Shown in pieces: positions 27,338 to 35,503 of a stretch of 64,000 bases of DNA. The notes beneath the pieces are model-generated. The model was not told where the DNA came from. It ran no database searches and saw only the letters and a program-made list of their open reading frames with translations. How positions within the stretch are numbered: position 1 is the stretch's first letter; each line of letters begins with the position of its first letter. Location: assembly GCF_011305535.1 (NCBI RefSeq), contig NZ_CP049905.1:1-64000 (forward strand), written 5' to 3'. The translations under genes were made by a program, and so were the position numbers. This DNA comes from Diaphorobacter sp. HDW4B. GTDB lineage: Bacteria > Pseudomonadota > Gammaproteobacteria > Burkholderiales > Burkholderiaceae_C.

Positions 27338-28805
27338 GTCTGCAATCAAATCGGACGTGCACGAACTCGCCGCACCGTTGCGCGATTTCTGGGAACTGGT
27401 GCACGGCCCGCTCGCGCATTGGGCGGCAGTCACGCCCAACGCAGTGGCGTTGCAGAACGAAACACGCAGCCTCACGTTCGCGCAACTGAATGCGGAAGTT
27501 TCCGAACGCAGCGCAGCCATCGCACAGCAACGCAAACCGCAAATGCTGCTGCTCGACACATCGCGCGGCACGCTGGAATGCGTGATCGATTTTCTCGCCA
27601 TCATCGCCAGCGGACGCTGCGCAGCCGTGGCCGATCCCGAGTGGCCGCAGTTCGTGCATGAACGCGTTCGCGCCTGCCTGCCCACCGACGCAAGCGAGCT
27701 GACCGAAGCCACGCCGCTGGCCGCGTTCTACACTGGGTTCACCTCGGGCAGCACCGGCATTCCCAAGGGTTTCATGCGCCACCACCGCTCATGGACCGAG
27801 AGCTTTCGCGTGAGCATTGCGGACTTCGGCCCCATCGCCGCGCAGCGCGCGCTCGCGCCAGGACGCATGTCGCATTCGCTGTTCCTGTTCGGCGTGATGC
27901 ATGGGCTGTGGTGCGGTGCGGGTGCCGTAGTGCAAGAGAAATTCTCGGCACTGCGTTGCCTTCAATCGCTGGCGGACGGCATCGCGCCTGTGCTGGTGGC
28001 CGTGCCCAGCCAATTGCTGCTGATGCTGCAATGGGCGGCGCAGCGCGACATGCCACCCATCACCGGCGTGCAGCTCGTGCAGATCAGCGGCGCACGCTGG
28101 ATGCGCTCGCAAACGCCCGCGCTCCAGCGGCTGTTTCCCAACGCGCGCATCGTCGAGTTTTACGGCGCATCCGAGGCCAGCTACATCGCGTGGATGGACG
28201 CCGACGCCGATGCGCCCGCGTCCGCCGTCGGCAGGCCGTTCAGCAATGTGCAGTTGTCGATTCGACCTGCGACGGAGCAGCCTGCAGACGGTACCGGTCT
28301 GATCTATCTTCGCAGCCCCATGGTGTTCATGGACTATGTCGGCGACAACGTGGACCGCACGGGCGTGCTGCGCGATGGCGACTGGCTTTCGGTGCGCGAC
28401 ATGGGCCACGTCGATGAAAGCGGTCTGCTGCATCTCGCGGGTCGCGAAAGCCGCATGATCGTCACGCGCGGCAAGAATCTTTTTCCCGAAGAGTTGGAAG
28501 ACCTGCTGCAGACACATCCGTCGATTGCACGTGCGTCGGTGCTCGGCATTCCCGACGAGCTGCGCGGCATGCAGATCCACGCAGTCGTGCAATGGCAGGA
28601 CGATCTGGTCGAAGCGCCTCTGGTGCAGCGGCTGACGCAGTGGCTGCAGGTGCGCACGGAAAGCTTCAAGCAGCCAAGGCAATGGTGGTCCTGCAGCGAC
28701 TGGCCGCAGACCAGCAGTGGCAAGACCGATCACCGCGCGCTCGCGAGTCTGGTGCAGCAGCACCTGAACGGCGAAGTGACGACACTCGTCGCATGGCAAT
28801 CATGA
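27330..28805 (+). CDS. AMP-forming acyl-CoA synthetase/ligase (class I adenylate-forming) in biotin cluster
   Basis: 491 residues. Adenylation motifs: TGFTSGSTGIPKGF (P-loop, about 138-147), FYGASEASYIAW (A5), VRDMGHVDESGLLHLAGRESRMIVTRGKNLFPEELEDLL (A7-A8 hinge), and SSGKTDHRAL with the catalytic lysine near 465. It should activate a carboxylate as acyl-AMP and pass it to CoA or another thiol. The A7 TGD is replaced by RDMG. The GTG start at 27330 overlaps bioY; a second GTG is nine bases upstream. The substrate is unknown; position after bioMNY and before a thiolase suggests a biotin-precursor acid (for example a dicarboxylate) or a biotin catabolite. In Bacillus subtilis the BioY-like yhfU is likewise followed by ligase (yhfT) and thiolase (yhfS) genes, from memory. 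Confidence 0.85.
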   Translation: MSESAIKSDVHELAAPLRDFWELVHGPLAHWAAVTPNAVALQNETRSLTFAQLNAEVSERSAAIAQQRKPQMLLLDTSRGTLECVIDFLAIIASGRCAAVADPEWPQFVHERVRACLPTDASELTEATPLAAFYTGFTSGSTGIPKGFMRHHRSWTESFRVSIADFGPIAAQRALAPGRMSHSLFLFGVMHGLWCGAGAVVQEKFSALRCLQSLADGIAPVLVAVPSQLLLMLQWAAQRDMPPITGVQLVQISGARWMRSQTPALQRLFPNARIVEFYGASEASYIAWMDADADAPASAVGRPFSNVQLSIRPATEQPADGTGLIYLRSPMVFMDYVGDNVDRTGVLRDGDWLSVRDMGHVDESGLLHLAGRESRMIVTRGKNLFPEELEDLLQTHPSIARASVLGIPDELRGMQIHAVVQWQDDLVEAPLVQRLTQWLQVRTESFKQPRQWWSCSDWPQTSSGKTDHRALASLVQQHLNGEVTTLVAWQS

Positions 28806-29995
28806 CGACTTCTTCACCCGCAAACCCCGCCATTGTTTCGTGGGCACGCAGTGCGATTGCGCCCAAGGGCGGCGCATTCAATGCATTGCTGCCGCACGAA
28901 ATTGCAGCGCCCGTTCTGCAAACCCTGCTCGCTCGCACCCACTTGCATGGCGATCAAATCGATGCCGTAGTGCTTGGCAACGCTATGGGCGCGGGCGGCA
29001 ATCCAGCGCGCATGACGGCGCTTGCCGCCGGACTTCCGCAAACCTGCGCGGCCATCAGCGTGGACAGCCAATGCTGCGCCGGACTGGATGCCGTCGGCAT
29101 GGCCATCGGCCTGATTGCGTCGGGTCAGGCCGAGTTCGTCATCGCAGGCGGTGTCGAGGCATGGAGCCGCGCGCCGATCCGGCAGACGAGGCCGCTGCTT
29201 GCAACGGAGCTGCCAACCGCCTACGAACGCCCGGCGTTTGCACCCGACCCTGCTCAGGACCCGGACCTGCTTGAGGCCGCGAGCGAACACGCCTTCGCGC
29301 GGCAATTCAGCCGTGCTCAGCAGGATGCCTACGCCCTCCTCAGCCACGAGCGCGCATTGCGTGCACAGCAGTCGTCGATGCTGCACGATCTGATCACTAT
29401 GGCAGACTGCGACCGCGACATGTACCCGCGCCATATCGATCCCGCACGCGCAGCACGCATGCCCGTGATCGCGCATGCGAGAGCAGATGAAGCGCGTCGC
29501 TTTGGATTGAGCGCGCTGACCGTGTCCGCCAAAGCCGATGGCGCGGCCATGGTGCTGCTCGCCTCGGATCGCGCATGCCAGCGGGCAGGCATTTCTGCCC
29601 CGGCGCTTTGGCTCGCGAGTGCAAGCATTGGCGGTGACTCGCGCATGCCGTTGACTGCTGCTGCAACCGCTGCGAAAGCAGTCCTGCATCGACACGGGAA
29701 CCGGCAAGCAAGCGACATGCACGCCATCGAACTGCATGACGCATTTGCAGCGCAAGGCTTGTCGTTCTGCGAAGACTTGGGCCTCCAGCCCGAAGACATC
29801 AACACACTGGGCGGTGGGCTTGCCCGTGGTCACCCCATTGGCGCATCCGGCGCGGTGGCGCTGGTGAGTCTGCTGAACACATTGCAGCTTCAGCAGATGA
29901 CTGATTCAACGACGCCGCGCATCGGTCTGGCCGCCATTGCGGGCGCAGGCGGGCTGGGTTCGGCCTGCATGGTTCAAATGGAAATTTCACGATGA
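28802..29995 (+). CDS. Thiolase-family protein in biotin cluster, lacking the C-terminal catalytic cysteine
   Basis: 397 residues. Thiolase N-half: AIAPKGGAFNALLPHEIAAPVL, VLGNAMGAGGNPAR, and SVDSQC91CAGLDAV with the acyl-accepting cysteine. C-half: ELHDAFAAQ, LGGGLARGH344PIGASGA with catalytic histidine. The final loop, usually C-I/V-G-G-G-x-G, reads A-G-A-G-G-L-G, so the second catalytic cysteine (Cys378 of Zoogloea thiolase) appears to be alanine near residue 380. That suggests altered chemistry, perhaps one-way condensation or a decarboxylating reaction. The ATGA overlaps with both neighbours (ligase upstream, nitroreductase downstream) show strict cotranslation. A start at 28793 is also possible. 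Confidence 0.85.
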   Translation: MTTSSPANPAIVSWARSAIAPKGGAFNALLPHEIAAPVLQTLLARTHLHGDQIDAVVLGNAMGAGGNPARMTALAAGLPQTCAAISVDSQCCAGLDAVGMAIGLIASGQAEFVIAGGVEAWSRAPIRQTRPLLATELPTAYERPAFAPDPAQDPDLLEAASEHAFARQFSRAQQDAYALLSHERALRAQQSSMLHDLITMADCDRDMYPRHIDPARAARMPVIAHARADEARRFGLSALTVSAKADGAAMVLLASDRACQRAGISAPALWLASASIGGDSRMPLTAAATAAKAVLHRHGNRQASDMHAIELHDAFAAQGLSFCEDLGLQPEDINTLGGGLARGHPIGASGAVALVSLLNTLQLQQMTDSTTPRIGLAAIAGAGGLGSACMVQMEISR

Positions 29996-30741
29996 ATGTG
30001 CCCTACGAACACAGCGCAGCCTCGCAGGCTTTGCAGTTGCTGCATCAACGCCGCTCCATTCGCGCCTTCACCAATCAGCCTGTTCCGCAAGCCTTGCTCG
30101 AACAGCTCCTGCAGGCCGCGCGCGCTGCGCCGAGCGGAGCCAATCTGCAGCCAGGCAGATTCATTCAAGTCTGCGGCAATGCACGCATTGAGTTGAGCAA
30201 TGCGCTGCTGCGCAATCGACAGAACGAAGTCGAGGAGCGCGAAGACTACGGCTACTTTCCCCGTCCCATGCCCATGCAGTTGCGCAAGCGCCAAGTGGCC
30301 GCCGCGCAAGCGCTGTACAGCGCCATCGGCATTGCGCGTGACGATGCGCCGGGACGTGAATCACAGTTCGAGCGCAACTACCGTTTCTTCGATGCACCGG
30401 TCGCTCTCATCGTCACCATCGACGCGAATTTTGGTGCGGGGGGTTACATGGATCTGGGCATGGCGCTGCACGGTCTGCAACTTGCCGCATCGGCCGTGGG
30501 CATGGGCAGTTGCGCGATTGGGGCCATGGCGTCGCATGCGCAGACCATTCGTGAGGTGCTGCAACTTCCGGCCGATCAGCACATTGTCTGCGGTGTGGCG
30601 CTGGGATGGCCCGACATGAGCGCACCGGTCAATCAGACGATCACGCAGCGCCTCCCCTTGAGCGTGTATTTCGAACAACGGTCGGAAACACACTTTTGCT
30701 CGCATTCAGAGGCGGCGCGCTGTCCTACACCGACCGCCTAG
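29992..30741 (+). CDS. Nitroreductase-family FMN oxidoreductase in biotin cluster
   Basis: 249 residues. RRSIRAFTNQPVPQALLEQLLQAARAAPSGANLQP is the FMN-binding N-terminus of the nitroreductase fold; YMDLGMALHGLQLAASAVGMGSCAIGA and CGVALGWPD form the second FMN-contact region. Such enzymes are dimeric NAD(P)H-dependent reductases or dehydrogenases. The last about 20 residues (HFCSHSEAARCPTPTA) are not conserved-looking and contain two cysteines. It overlaps the thiolase stop (ATGA) and ends the six-gene cluster. A redox step on a thiolase or ligase product is inferred; the real substrate is unknown. Confidence 0.88.
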   Translation: MNVPYEHSAASQALQLLHQRRSIRAFTNQPVPQALLEQLLQAARAAPSGANLQPGRFIQVCGNARIELSNALLRNRQNEVEEREDYGYFPRPMPMQLRKRQVAAAQALYSAIGIARDDAPGRESQFERNYRFFDAPVALIVTIDANFGAGGYMDLGMALHGLQLAASAVGMGSCAIGAMASHAQTIREVLQLPADQHIVCGVALGWPDMSAPVNQTITQRLPLSVYFEQRSETHFCSHSEAARCPTPTA

Positions 30742-30801
30742 TGAATCCAACTATTGACCCTTACTTTCAATATTAGGAATTGACTATTAACCACTTGGTA
30801 A

Positions 30802-30827
30802 ATAAAAAATCACCTCGGTGATTTTGG
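30802..30827 (-). terminator. Rho-independent terminator of the response regulator gene
   Basis: AAAATCACC (30806-30814) pairs with GGTGATTTT (30817-30825). On the minus strand it is followed by a T-rich run (TTTATTT), directly after the regulator's stop codon. Confidence 0.85.
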
Positions 30828-30828
30828 G

Positions 30829-31527
30829 TCAGGGCACAAAAACCAGCCCCTTGCCGAACACCGCTCGCACCGGAAGCATCAACTGCGTGCCGGCCAACGT
30901 CTTGCGGCGCAGGCGCATCAGCGAGGATTCGATGCGGTGAAAGCCATCTTCCGCCTCGGCATGCCCCATGGCCTTGACCAGATTGGTCTTGGACACCATG
31001 CCGCCATTGGCCGCCATCAGGCATTCCAGCAACTCGCATTCGCGGCTGGTCAGGCGAATGGTCTTCTGGTTGGGAGCGATCAGGCGCGGCACGCTCAGGT
31101 CCAGACGCCAGGAGTTCTGCTGCTCGGCGTTGGTCACGCGCATTTCGAGCTGACGCAACTGGGCACGAATGCCCGCCCCCAGCTCTGCCAGCGACAGCGG
31201 CTTGATGAAGTACTGCAGCGCACCCGCATCGAGACTCGCGACCCGCGCACCCGAATTGGCGTGTTGTGACAGCACGATGGCCGGAATGCGCTGAGCAACC
31301 AGTCGACGAATCAGGGCCAGACCGGGGTCCACGCCCAGATCCAGATCGATGATGACCAGATCGGCTTTCTCCTTGAGAAGACCAATGTAGAAGTCCTCTA
31401 TCGAGTTCGCCCCCCAGGTCGTATACCCCGACTCTTCGAGGAACCTACACACCTGTATGCGATGTGTTTCATCACCGTCTACGACTGCGACTGTGAACTT
31501 GACTGACGATGTGAGAATTTGTTGCAT
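30829..31527 (-). CDS. OmpR/PhoB-type response regulator (orphan)
   Basis: 232 residues. Receiver domain residues about 10-125: acidic pocket VVDGDE (D17, D19), phospho-acceptor region LVIIDLDLG (D61 or D63), S87 and K109 (FIKPL). The C-terminal winged helix (about 140-232) includes TIRLTSRECELLECLMAANGGMVSKTNLVKAMG and a wing with RAVFGKGLVFVP. No histidine kinase is adjacent, so it is an orphan; its partner must be elsewhere. It is transcribed alone between the biotin cluster and metQ, with an A+T-rich leader (31528-31720). Confidence 0.9.
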   Translation of the reverse strand: MQQILTSSVKFTVAVVDGDETHRIQVCRFLEESGYTTWGANSIEDFYIGLLKEKADLVIIDLDLGVDPGLALIRRLVAQRIPAIVLSQHANSGARVASLDAGALQYFIKPLSLAELGAGIRAQLRQLEMRVTNAEQQNSWRLDLSVPRLIAPNQKTIRLTSRECELLECLMAANGGMVSKTNLVKAMGHAEAEDGFHRIESSLMRLRRKTLAGTQLMLPVRAVFGKGLVFVP

Positions 31528-31726
31528 AGTGAAACCACAAGTTTTGCAAAATTTTCGTCATCAACATCCAGTTGCGCCATGCACAAAAACACTTAGTCAC
31601 TCACAATGTGTATGTCATTGCTACAGTCTATTGTAAATAATTGTTAGGTCATTCTTGCAGAAACCACTCAATTACTGTAGTCAATCGCAAATCATTTCGA
31701 TCATTGAGAAAGCTCTTAACCAGCAT

Positions 31727-31763
31727 CAAAACCAGCCACCGAGGCGCACGGTGACTGGTTTTG
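31727..31763 (-). terminator. Terminator after metQ
   Basis: CAAAACCAGCCACCG (31727-31741) pairs with CGGTGACTGGTTTTG (31749-31763) with one wobble. It lies just past the metQ stop on the minus strand. Confidence 0.75.
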
Positions 31764-31769
31764 TCAGTT

Positions 31770-32573
31770 TCAGAATGCCGAGATCACGGAACCCTTGAAT
31801 TGGGTCTCGATGAACTTGCGGACTTCTTCCGATTGATAGGCGTTGATCAGTTTGCCCACCCAAGCCTTGCCCTTATCCGTATCTCGGATGACAAGAATAT
31901 TTACATATGGATTTTTGGCGGATTCAAGAGCGATAGAGTCCGTTTTCGGATTCAGACCTGCCGAGATCGCAAAGTTGGTGTTGATCGCCGAGGCGTCCAG
32001 ATCGTCCAGCGAACGGGGCAGTTGAGCGGCATCCAGCTCCACGAAGCGCAGCTTCTTGGGGTTTGAAACCACATCCAGCGGCGTGGCCTTGAGGCCGGCG
32101 TTTTCCTTCAGCTTGATCAAGCCCAGGGATTGCAGGAGCAGCAGCACGCGGCCACCATTGGTCGGGTCGTTCGGAATGCCGAACTTCGCGCCGGATGGCA
32201 GCTCGTCGAGCTTCTTGATCTTCTTGGAATAAATGCCGATGGGGAAATTCACCGTGTCGGCGGCCCAGCTGATCTTGTAGCCGCGGTCCTTGACCTGAGC
32301 GTCGAGGTACGGACGGTGCTGGTAGCTGTTGGCGTCCAGTTCACCGGCGGACAGCGCGGCGTTGGGCTGCACGTAATCGCCAAATTCGATGACCTGGATC
32401 TTGAGACCTTCCTTCTCGGCCACCTTCTTGACCTGCTCCATGATCTGCGCGTGCGGGCCAGCGGTCACGCCCACCTTGATGGAGGTCTTTTCCTGCGCCA
32501 TGGCAGAACCGGAGAAGGCTGCCGCCGCAGCCAGAGCGAGGGTCGTTTGAAGAAGAGTGCGTTTGGAGAACAT
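31770..32573 (-). CDS. metQ: MetQ/NlpA-family methionine ABC transporter substrate-binding protein
   Basis: 267 residues. Signal peptide FSKRTLLQTTLALAAAAAFSGSAMA; no lipobox cysteine is present, so unlike many MetQ proteins it looks like a freely soluble periplasmic protein. Family motifs: KVGVTAGPHAQIMEQVKKVAEKEGL, EFGDYVQPNAALSAGELDANSYQHRPYLD, and KFGIPNDPTNGGRVLLLLQSLGLI. ATG at 32573 (MFSKRT). It is encoded about 4.4 kb from, and not in operon with, metI/metN on the same strand; the intervening genes are unrelated. Confidence 0.92.
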   Translation of the reverse strand: MFSKRTLLQTTLALAAAAAFSGSAMAQEKTSIKVGVTAGPHAQIMEQVKKVAEKEGLKIQVIEFGDYVQPNAALSAGELDANSYQHRPYLDAQVKDRGYKISWAADTVNFPIGIYSKKIKKLDELPSGAKFGIPNDPTNGGRVLLLLQSLGLIKLKENAGLKATPLDVVSNPKKLRFVELDAAQLPRSLDDLDASAINTNFAISAGLNPKTDSIALESAKNPYVNILVIRDTDKGKAWVGKLINAYQSEEVRKFIETQFKGSVISAF

Positions 32574-32736
32574 GATGTTCGGCTTTCTGCCAAATGGAAA
32601 ACCGATCATCGTAATCCACATCAGCACTCAGTTATAAGATTCCTTTTCCATATGCAAACAACCATCGCGATGCTCCCTGTGCGACAGCGCTGTTTGCGCA
32701 AAGCCATATATGGTCATGTAATCCGATTAAATAACC

Positions 32737-33837
32737 TCAAGGCCGAAGCGCAAGGTTGTTGAGTTTGTCCAGCCGCTCGGGCCAAGTGCCCTCTTCCGCC
32801 GACTGAAGCAGAATGCGCGTCCAGGCGATCCAGGCATCCCATTGCACGCGCTTGTCCCACGCGTTGCCCCAAGCGCTGAAGCACTGCAACGCACTCCGGG
32901 CGGCGTGCACTGCGTCTTCCTGCCGGTCGGCCGACAGGTAGACCTGCGCCAGCACCATCTGTGGCTCGCCCACCCAGGGGTTGAGGCGAACCGCCTGCTC
33001 GAGCACGTTGGTGACCACGTCCAGATCGACCAGAGGCTGATCCAACTGAATCACCGACCAGTACAGCGAGGTCGCAGCTGCATCGTTTTCCTTGCTCACG
33101 CTCTGCGTGCAGTGGTCGAACACGGGCGGAATCGGCAACTGGTGCTTGAGCCCCGGATGCTGCAGCGCCAGCCCGAGCTGCGACAGTTGCGATATCTTGC
33201 GGCTTGGTGGGCGCATCGGCCCCGGCCAGAGCGACGCCGCCCAATGCACGGCCTGCTTGCGCGAGATGTCCACGTTGGGCGAGCGCGAATAGATTTCCTC
33301 CTGCCAACTGAACCACTGCTCGATCGTGTCCGCCATGCTCACGATGATGAAGGTAGCCACCTCACGCGGCGTGAGTTGCACGGTCGCCCTCGGCGCGGGG
33401 CCGTTGAGTTCCAGCTCCATGCCGCCGTCCTCGTCGAAATCGCGCTCCAGCACCTTGTTGATGAACTGGCTGCGGCTCATGGTGCAGAACAGGTAGACAA
33501 GATGCTCGGCCTCCTCGCCCACCAGCTCCTGCAGCCGCGCGCGCTCGGTACGCGCATCGAACTTCACCAGATCGACAAAGGCATTGCCGTACACGCTGTG
33601 CAGCAGCCCGAGCAACTGCACGTCATGCGGTTGCTGCCACAACGCCAGCGAGCGAGCCACGCCATAAAGATGGTGGCGAAACGTGCCCGCCTTGTGCCAA
33701 TCCTGACCCACTCCGCGCTCCAGCACCACGGGCAGCACCGGTGCCAATTCCGGGTCCTTGGTGATCCAGTTTTCGTCGAGCAGTTGCTGCGCGCGCGAGA
33801 AAAGATGTCTGTCGAGTGTTTGCCAAAGGGGTGTCAT
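32737..33837 (-). CDS. HD-like (DUF6817) protein with C-terminal TPR-like region
   Basis: 366 residues. N-terminal half has an HD-phosphohydrolase-like layout: FRHHLYGVARSLALWQQPHDVQLLGLLHSVYGNAF, with histidine pairs and HD at positions expected for metal ligands; HSVYGN matches the DUF6817 family as I recall it. Residues about 255-330 (SLYWSVIQLDQPLVDLDVVTNVLEQAVRLNPWVGEPQMVLAQVYLSADRQ) look like two TPR units. ATG at 33837 has GGAG upstream; the frame opens 15 codons earlier. Single gene, divergent from the tandem paralogues. Substrate unknown. Confidence 0.7.
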   Translation of the reverse strand: MTPLWQTLDRHLFSRAQQLLDENWITKDPELAPVLPVVLERGVGQDWHKAGTFRHHLYGVARSLALWQQPHDVQLLGLLHSVYGNAFVDLVKFDARTERARLQELVGEEAEHLVYLFCTMSRSQFINKVLERDFDEDGGMELELNGPAPRATVQLTPREVATFIIVSMADTIEQWFSWQEEIYSRSPNVDISRKQAVHWAASLWPGPMRPPSRKISQLSQLGLALQHPGLKHQLPIPPVFDHCTQSVSKENDAAATSLYWSVIQLDQPLVDLDVVTNVLEQAVRLNPWVGEPQMVLAQVYLSADRQEDAVHAARSALQCFSAWGNAWDKRVQWDAWIAWTRILLQSAEEGTWPERLDKLNNLALRP

Positions 33838-33967
33838 CGTTCTTGTGTCTCCATGTGAATCCGTCACTATGCCTGCACGCATGCGTCATCGCATTGGGGC
33901 AAATGCTCGCTGCGCACGCAGCGAAAACCACAGACGGTGTCACCATCGCCCTCTATGATGGCCCTTC

Positions 33968-35485
33968 ATGAGCAAAGCCATCATCTGGGTTCTGGTCACC
34001 ATCTTCGCCTTGGCGCTTGGCGCACTGGGCTATCTGGCCGCCGCCAATTGGCAGGACGAGCCGCTCTCCGAAACCTCGCGCAAGGCGCTGGTCTACATCC
34101 AGCCCATTGGCAACCAGGTCAATGGCAACGGCCACGTGCTGCTGGCGGGCTTTGACGCGCCAGTCCCCGAAAAGCCCAAAGCCGATGCGGTCGAGCCTGC
34201 CAGACAGCTGGGCCTGAAGTTTCTCCAACGCGAGCAGGAGCGCTTCAGATGGAACGAGCGTTTTGGCTCGTTCGACGATCCCAAGTCCCCCGCGCCCATC
34301 AAGATGGACAAGCCGATCACGCCAGAACAAATCCTGCCGCTTGAACTGCACTGCAAGCCCGCGCAGCCCGATTGCATTGCCTGGTATGTGCAGAACCGCA
34401 AGGCCATCTCCGCGACCGATCCTGCAAGACGCGCGGCGCTGGCACGTGTTGCCGCCATCGCCAACGCACCGCAATACGCCAACATTTTCCCGATCTACCA
34501 AGGCGACCAGACCTACAACACCAATGCGCTGCGCCATGCGGTGATGCTGCAACTCGCGCAGGCCAGCCTGCTGTGGAATGACAAGGCGTATGACAAGGCG
34601 CTCGATCAGGTCGAGCTGCTCGAAAAACTGCGCCAACGTCTTGCGCGTTCGGACTCTCTTTCGCTGAGTGCGATGGCCACCTCCTGGCTCAACAAGGCAT
34701 GCACCCAATGGATCAGCCAGGTGCTGACGCGCGAAGGCAAGAAGCTGCGTCCACAGGATGCGGAACGACTGCAGAAGCTGCTCGATGCTCCGCGCCTGAC
34801 CGTGCGTGACGGCTTGCACGGAGAAATGGTGTATTTCGCCAGTGTGAACGCTTCGCTGGGCATCTTTCTGACCTTCCCAGAACCAGATACAAATGCCGCG
34901 TCGAACAAGCCCGAAGAGCAACCCAAGACAGATGCGAAAGCCGCCGACGAACCCCGCCGCGCGAGGCCTTCCACCCAATCGCTGCCAGCGCGTCGCTACA
35001 TCAGCTCCCTGCTGTACCTGCCGCATCAAAGCACCAACATCGCGGTCGAGCAGTTCGGTCTCACCATGGCCTTGGCGGATGTGCCGACCATCGAATTCGA
35101 CAAAGCACTCGAAGCCACCAGCGATCAACGCAAGGCCTTGCACAGCAAGCGCGACGAATGGTACGGAGCGCGCAACATCGTCGGTCAGAAATTGATGGAT
35201 CGCGCTGTCGACTGGGACACCAGCTACGTCGACTACATCCGCCGCGAGATCGATGCCAGCGGATATCGCCGGCTCGTGCAATTGCAGTTGCTGGCCATCC
35301 AGCAGAACTTGGCACCGGACTCCATGCCCGGCTGGCTGGCACAAAGCGCTTCGCCGCTGCGCAATCCATACGATGGCAAGCCCATGCAATGGGACGCAGC
35401 CAAGCGCAGTCTGGTGTTCGAAGGCCGCGTCAAACAACGCGCGGATGCTGACGATTCAAAGTTTTATCGCATAGAGTTGCGCTGA
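33968..35485 (+). CDS. Uncharacterised membrane-anchored protein, paralogue 1
   Basis: 505 residues. Residues 6-26 form a single N-terminal membrane anchor (IIWVLVTIFALALGALGYLAA), followed by AANWQDEPLSETSRKAL; the rest is helical and hydrophilic, presumably periplasmic, with a Pro/Lys/Ala-rich linker near 300-335. Two cysteines (CKPAQPDC) seven residues apart recur in the paralogue region. The C-terminal motif NPYDGKPMQWD, then SLVFEGR, resembles the 'NPF/DGxPF' closing motif seen in several secreted proteins of unknown function. I do not recognise a named family. 18 bases upstream of its paralogue on the same strand. Confidence 0.75.
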   Translation: MSKAIIWVLVTIFALALGALGYLAAANWQDEPLSETSRKALVYIQPIGNQVNGNGHVLLAGFDAPVPEKPKADAVEPARQLGLKFLQREQERFRWNERFGSFDDPKSPAPIKMDKPITPEQILPLELHCKPAQPDCIAWYVQNRKAISATDPARRAALARVAAIANAPQYANIFPIYQGDQTYNTNALRHAVMLQLAQASLLWNDKAYDKALDQVELLEKLRQRLARSDSLSLSAMATSWLNKACTQWISQVLTREGKKLRPQDAERLQKLLDAPRLTVRDGLHGEMVYFASVNASLGIFLTFPEPDTNAASNKPEEQPKTDAKAADEPRRARPSTQSLPARRYISSLLYLPHQSTNIAVEQFGLTMALADVPTIEFDKALEATSDQRKALHSKRDEWYGARNIVGQKLMDRAVDWDTSYVDYIRREIDASGYRRLVQLQLLAIQQNLAPDSMPGWLAQSASPLRNPYDGKPMQWDAAKRSLVFEGRVKQRADADDSKFYRIELR

Positions 35486-35503
35486 AAGTCCACATCAGCA
35501 CCC

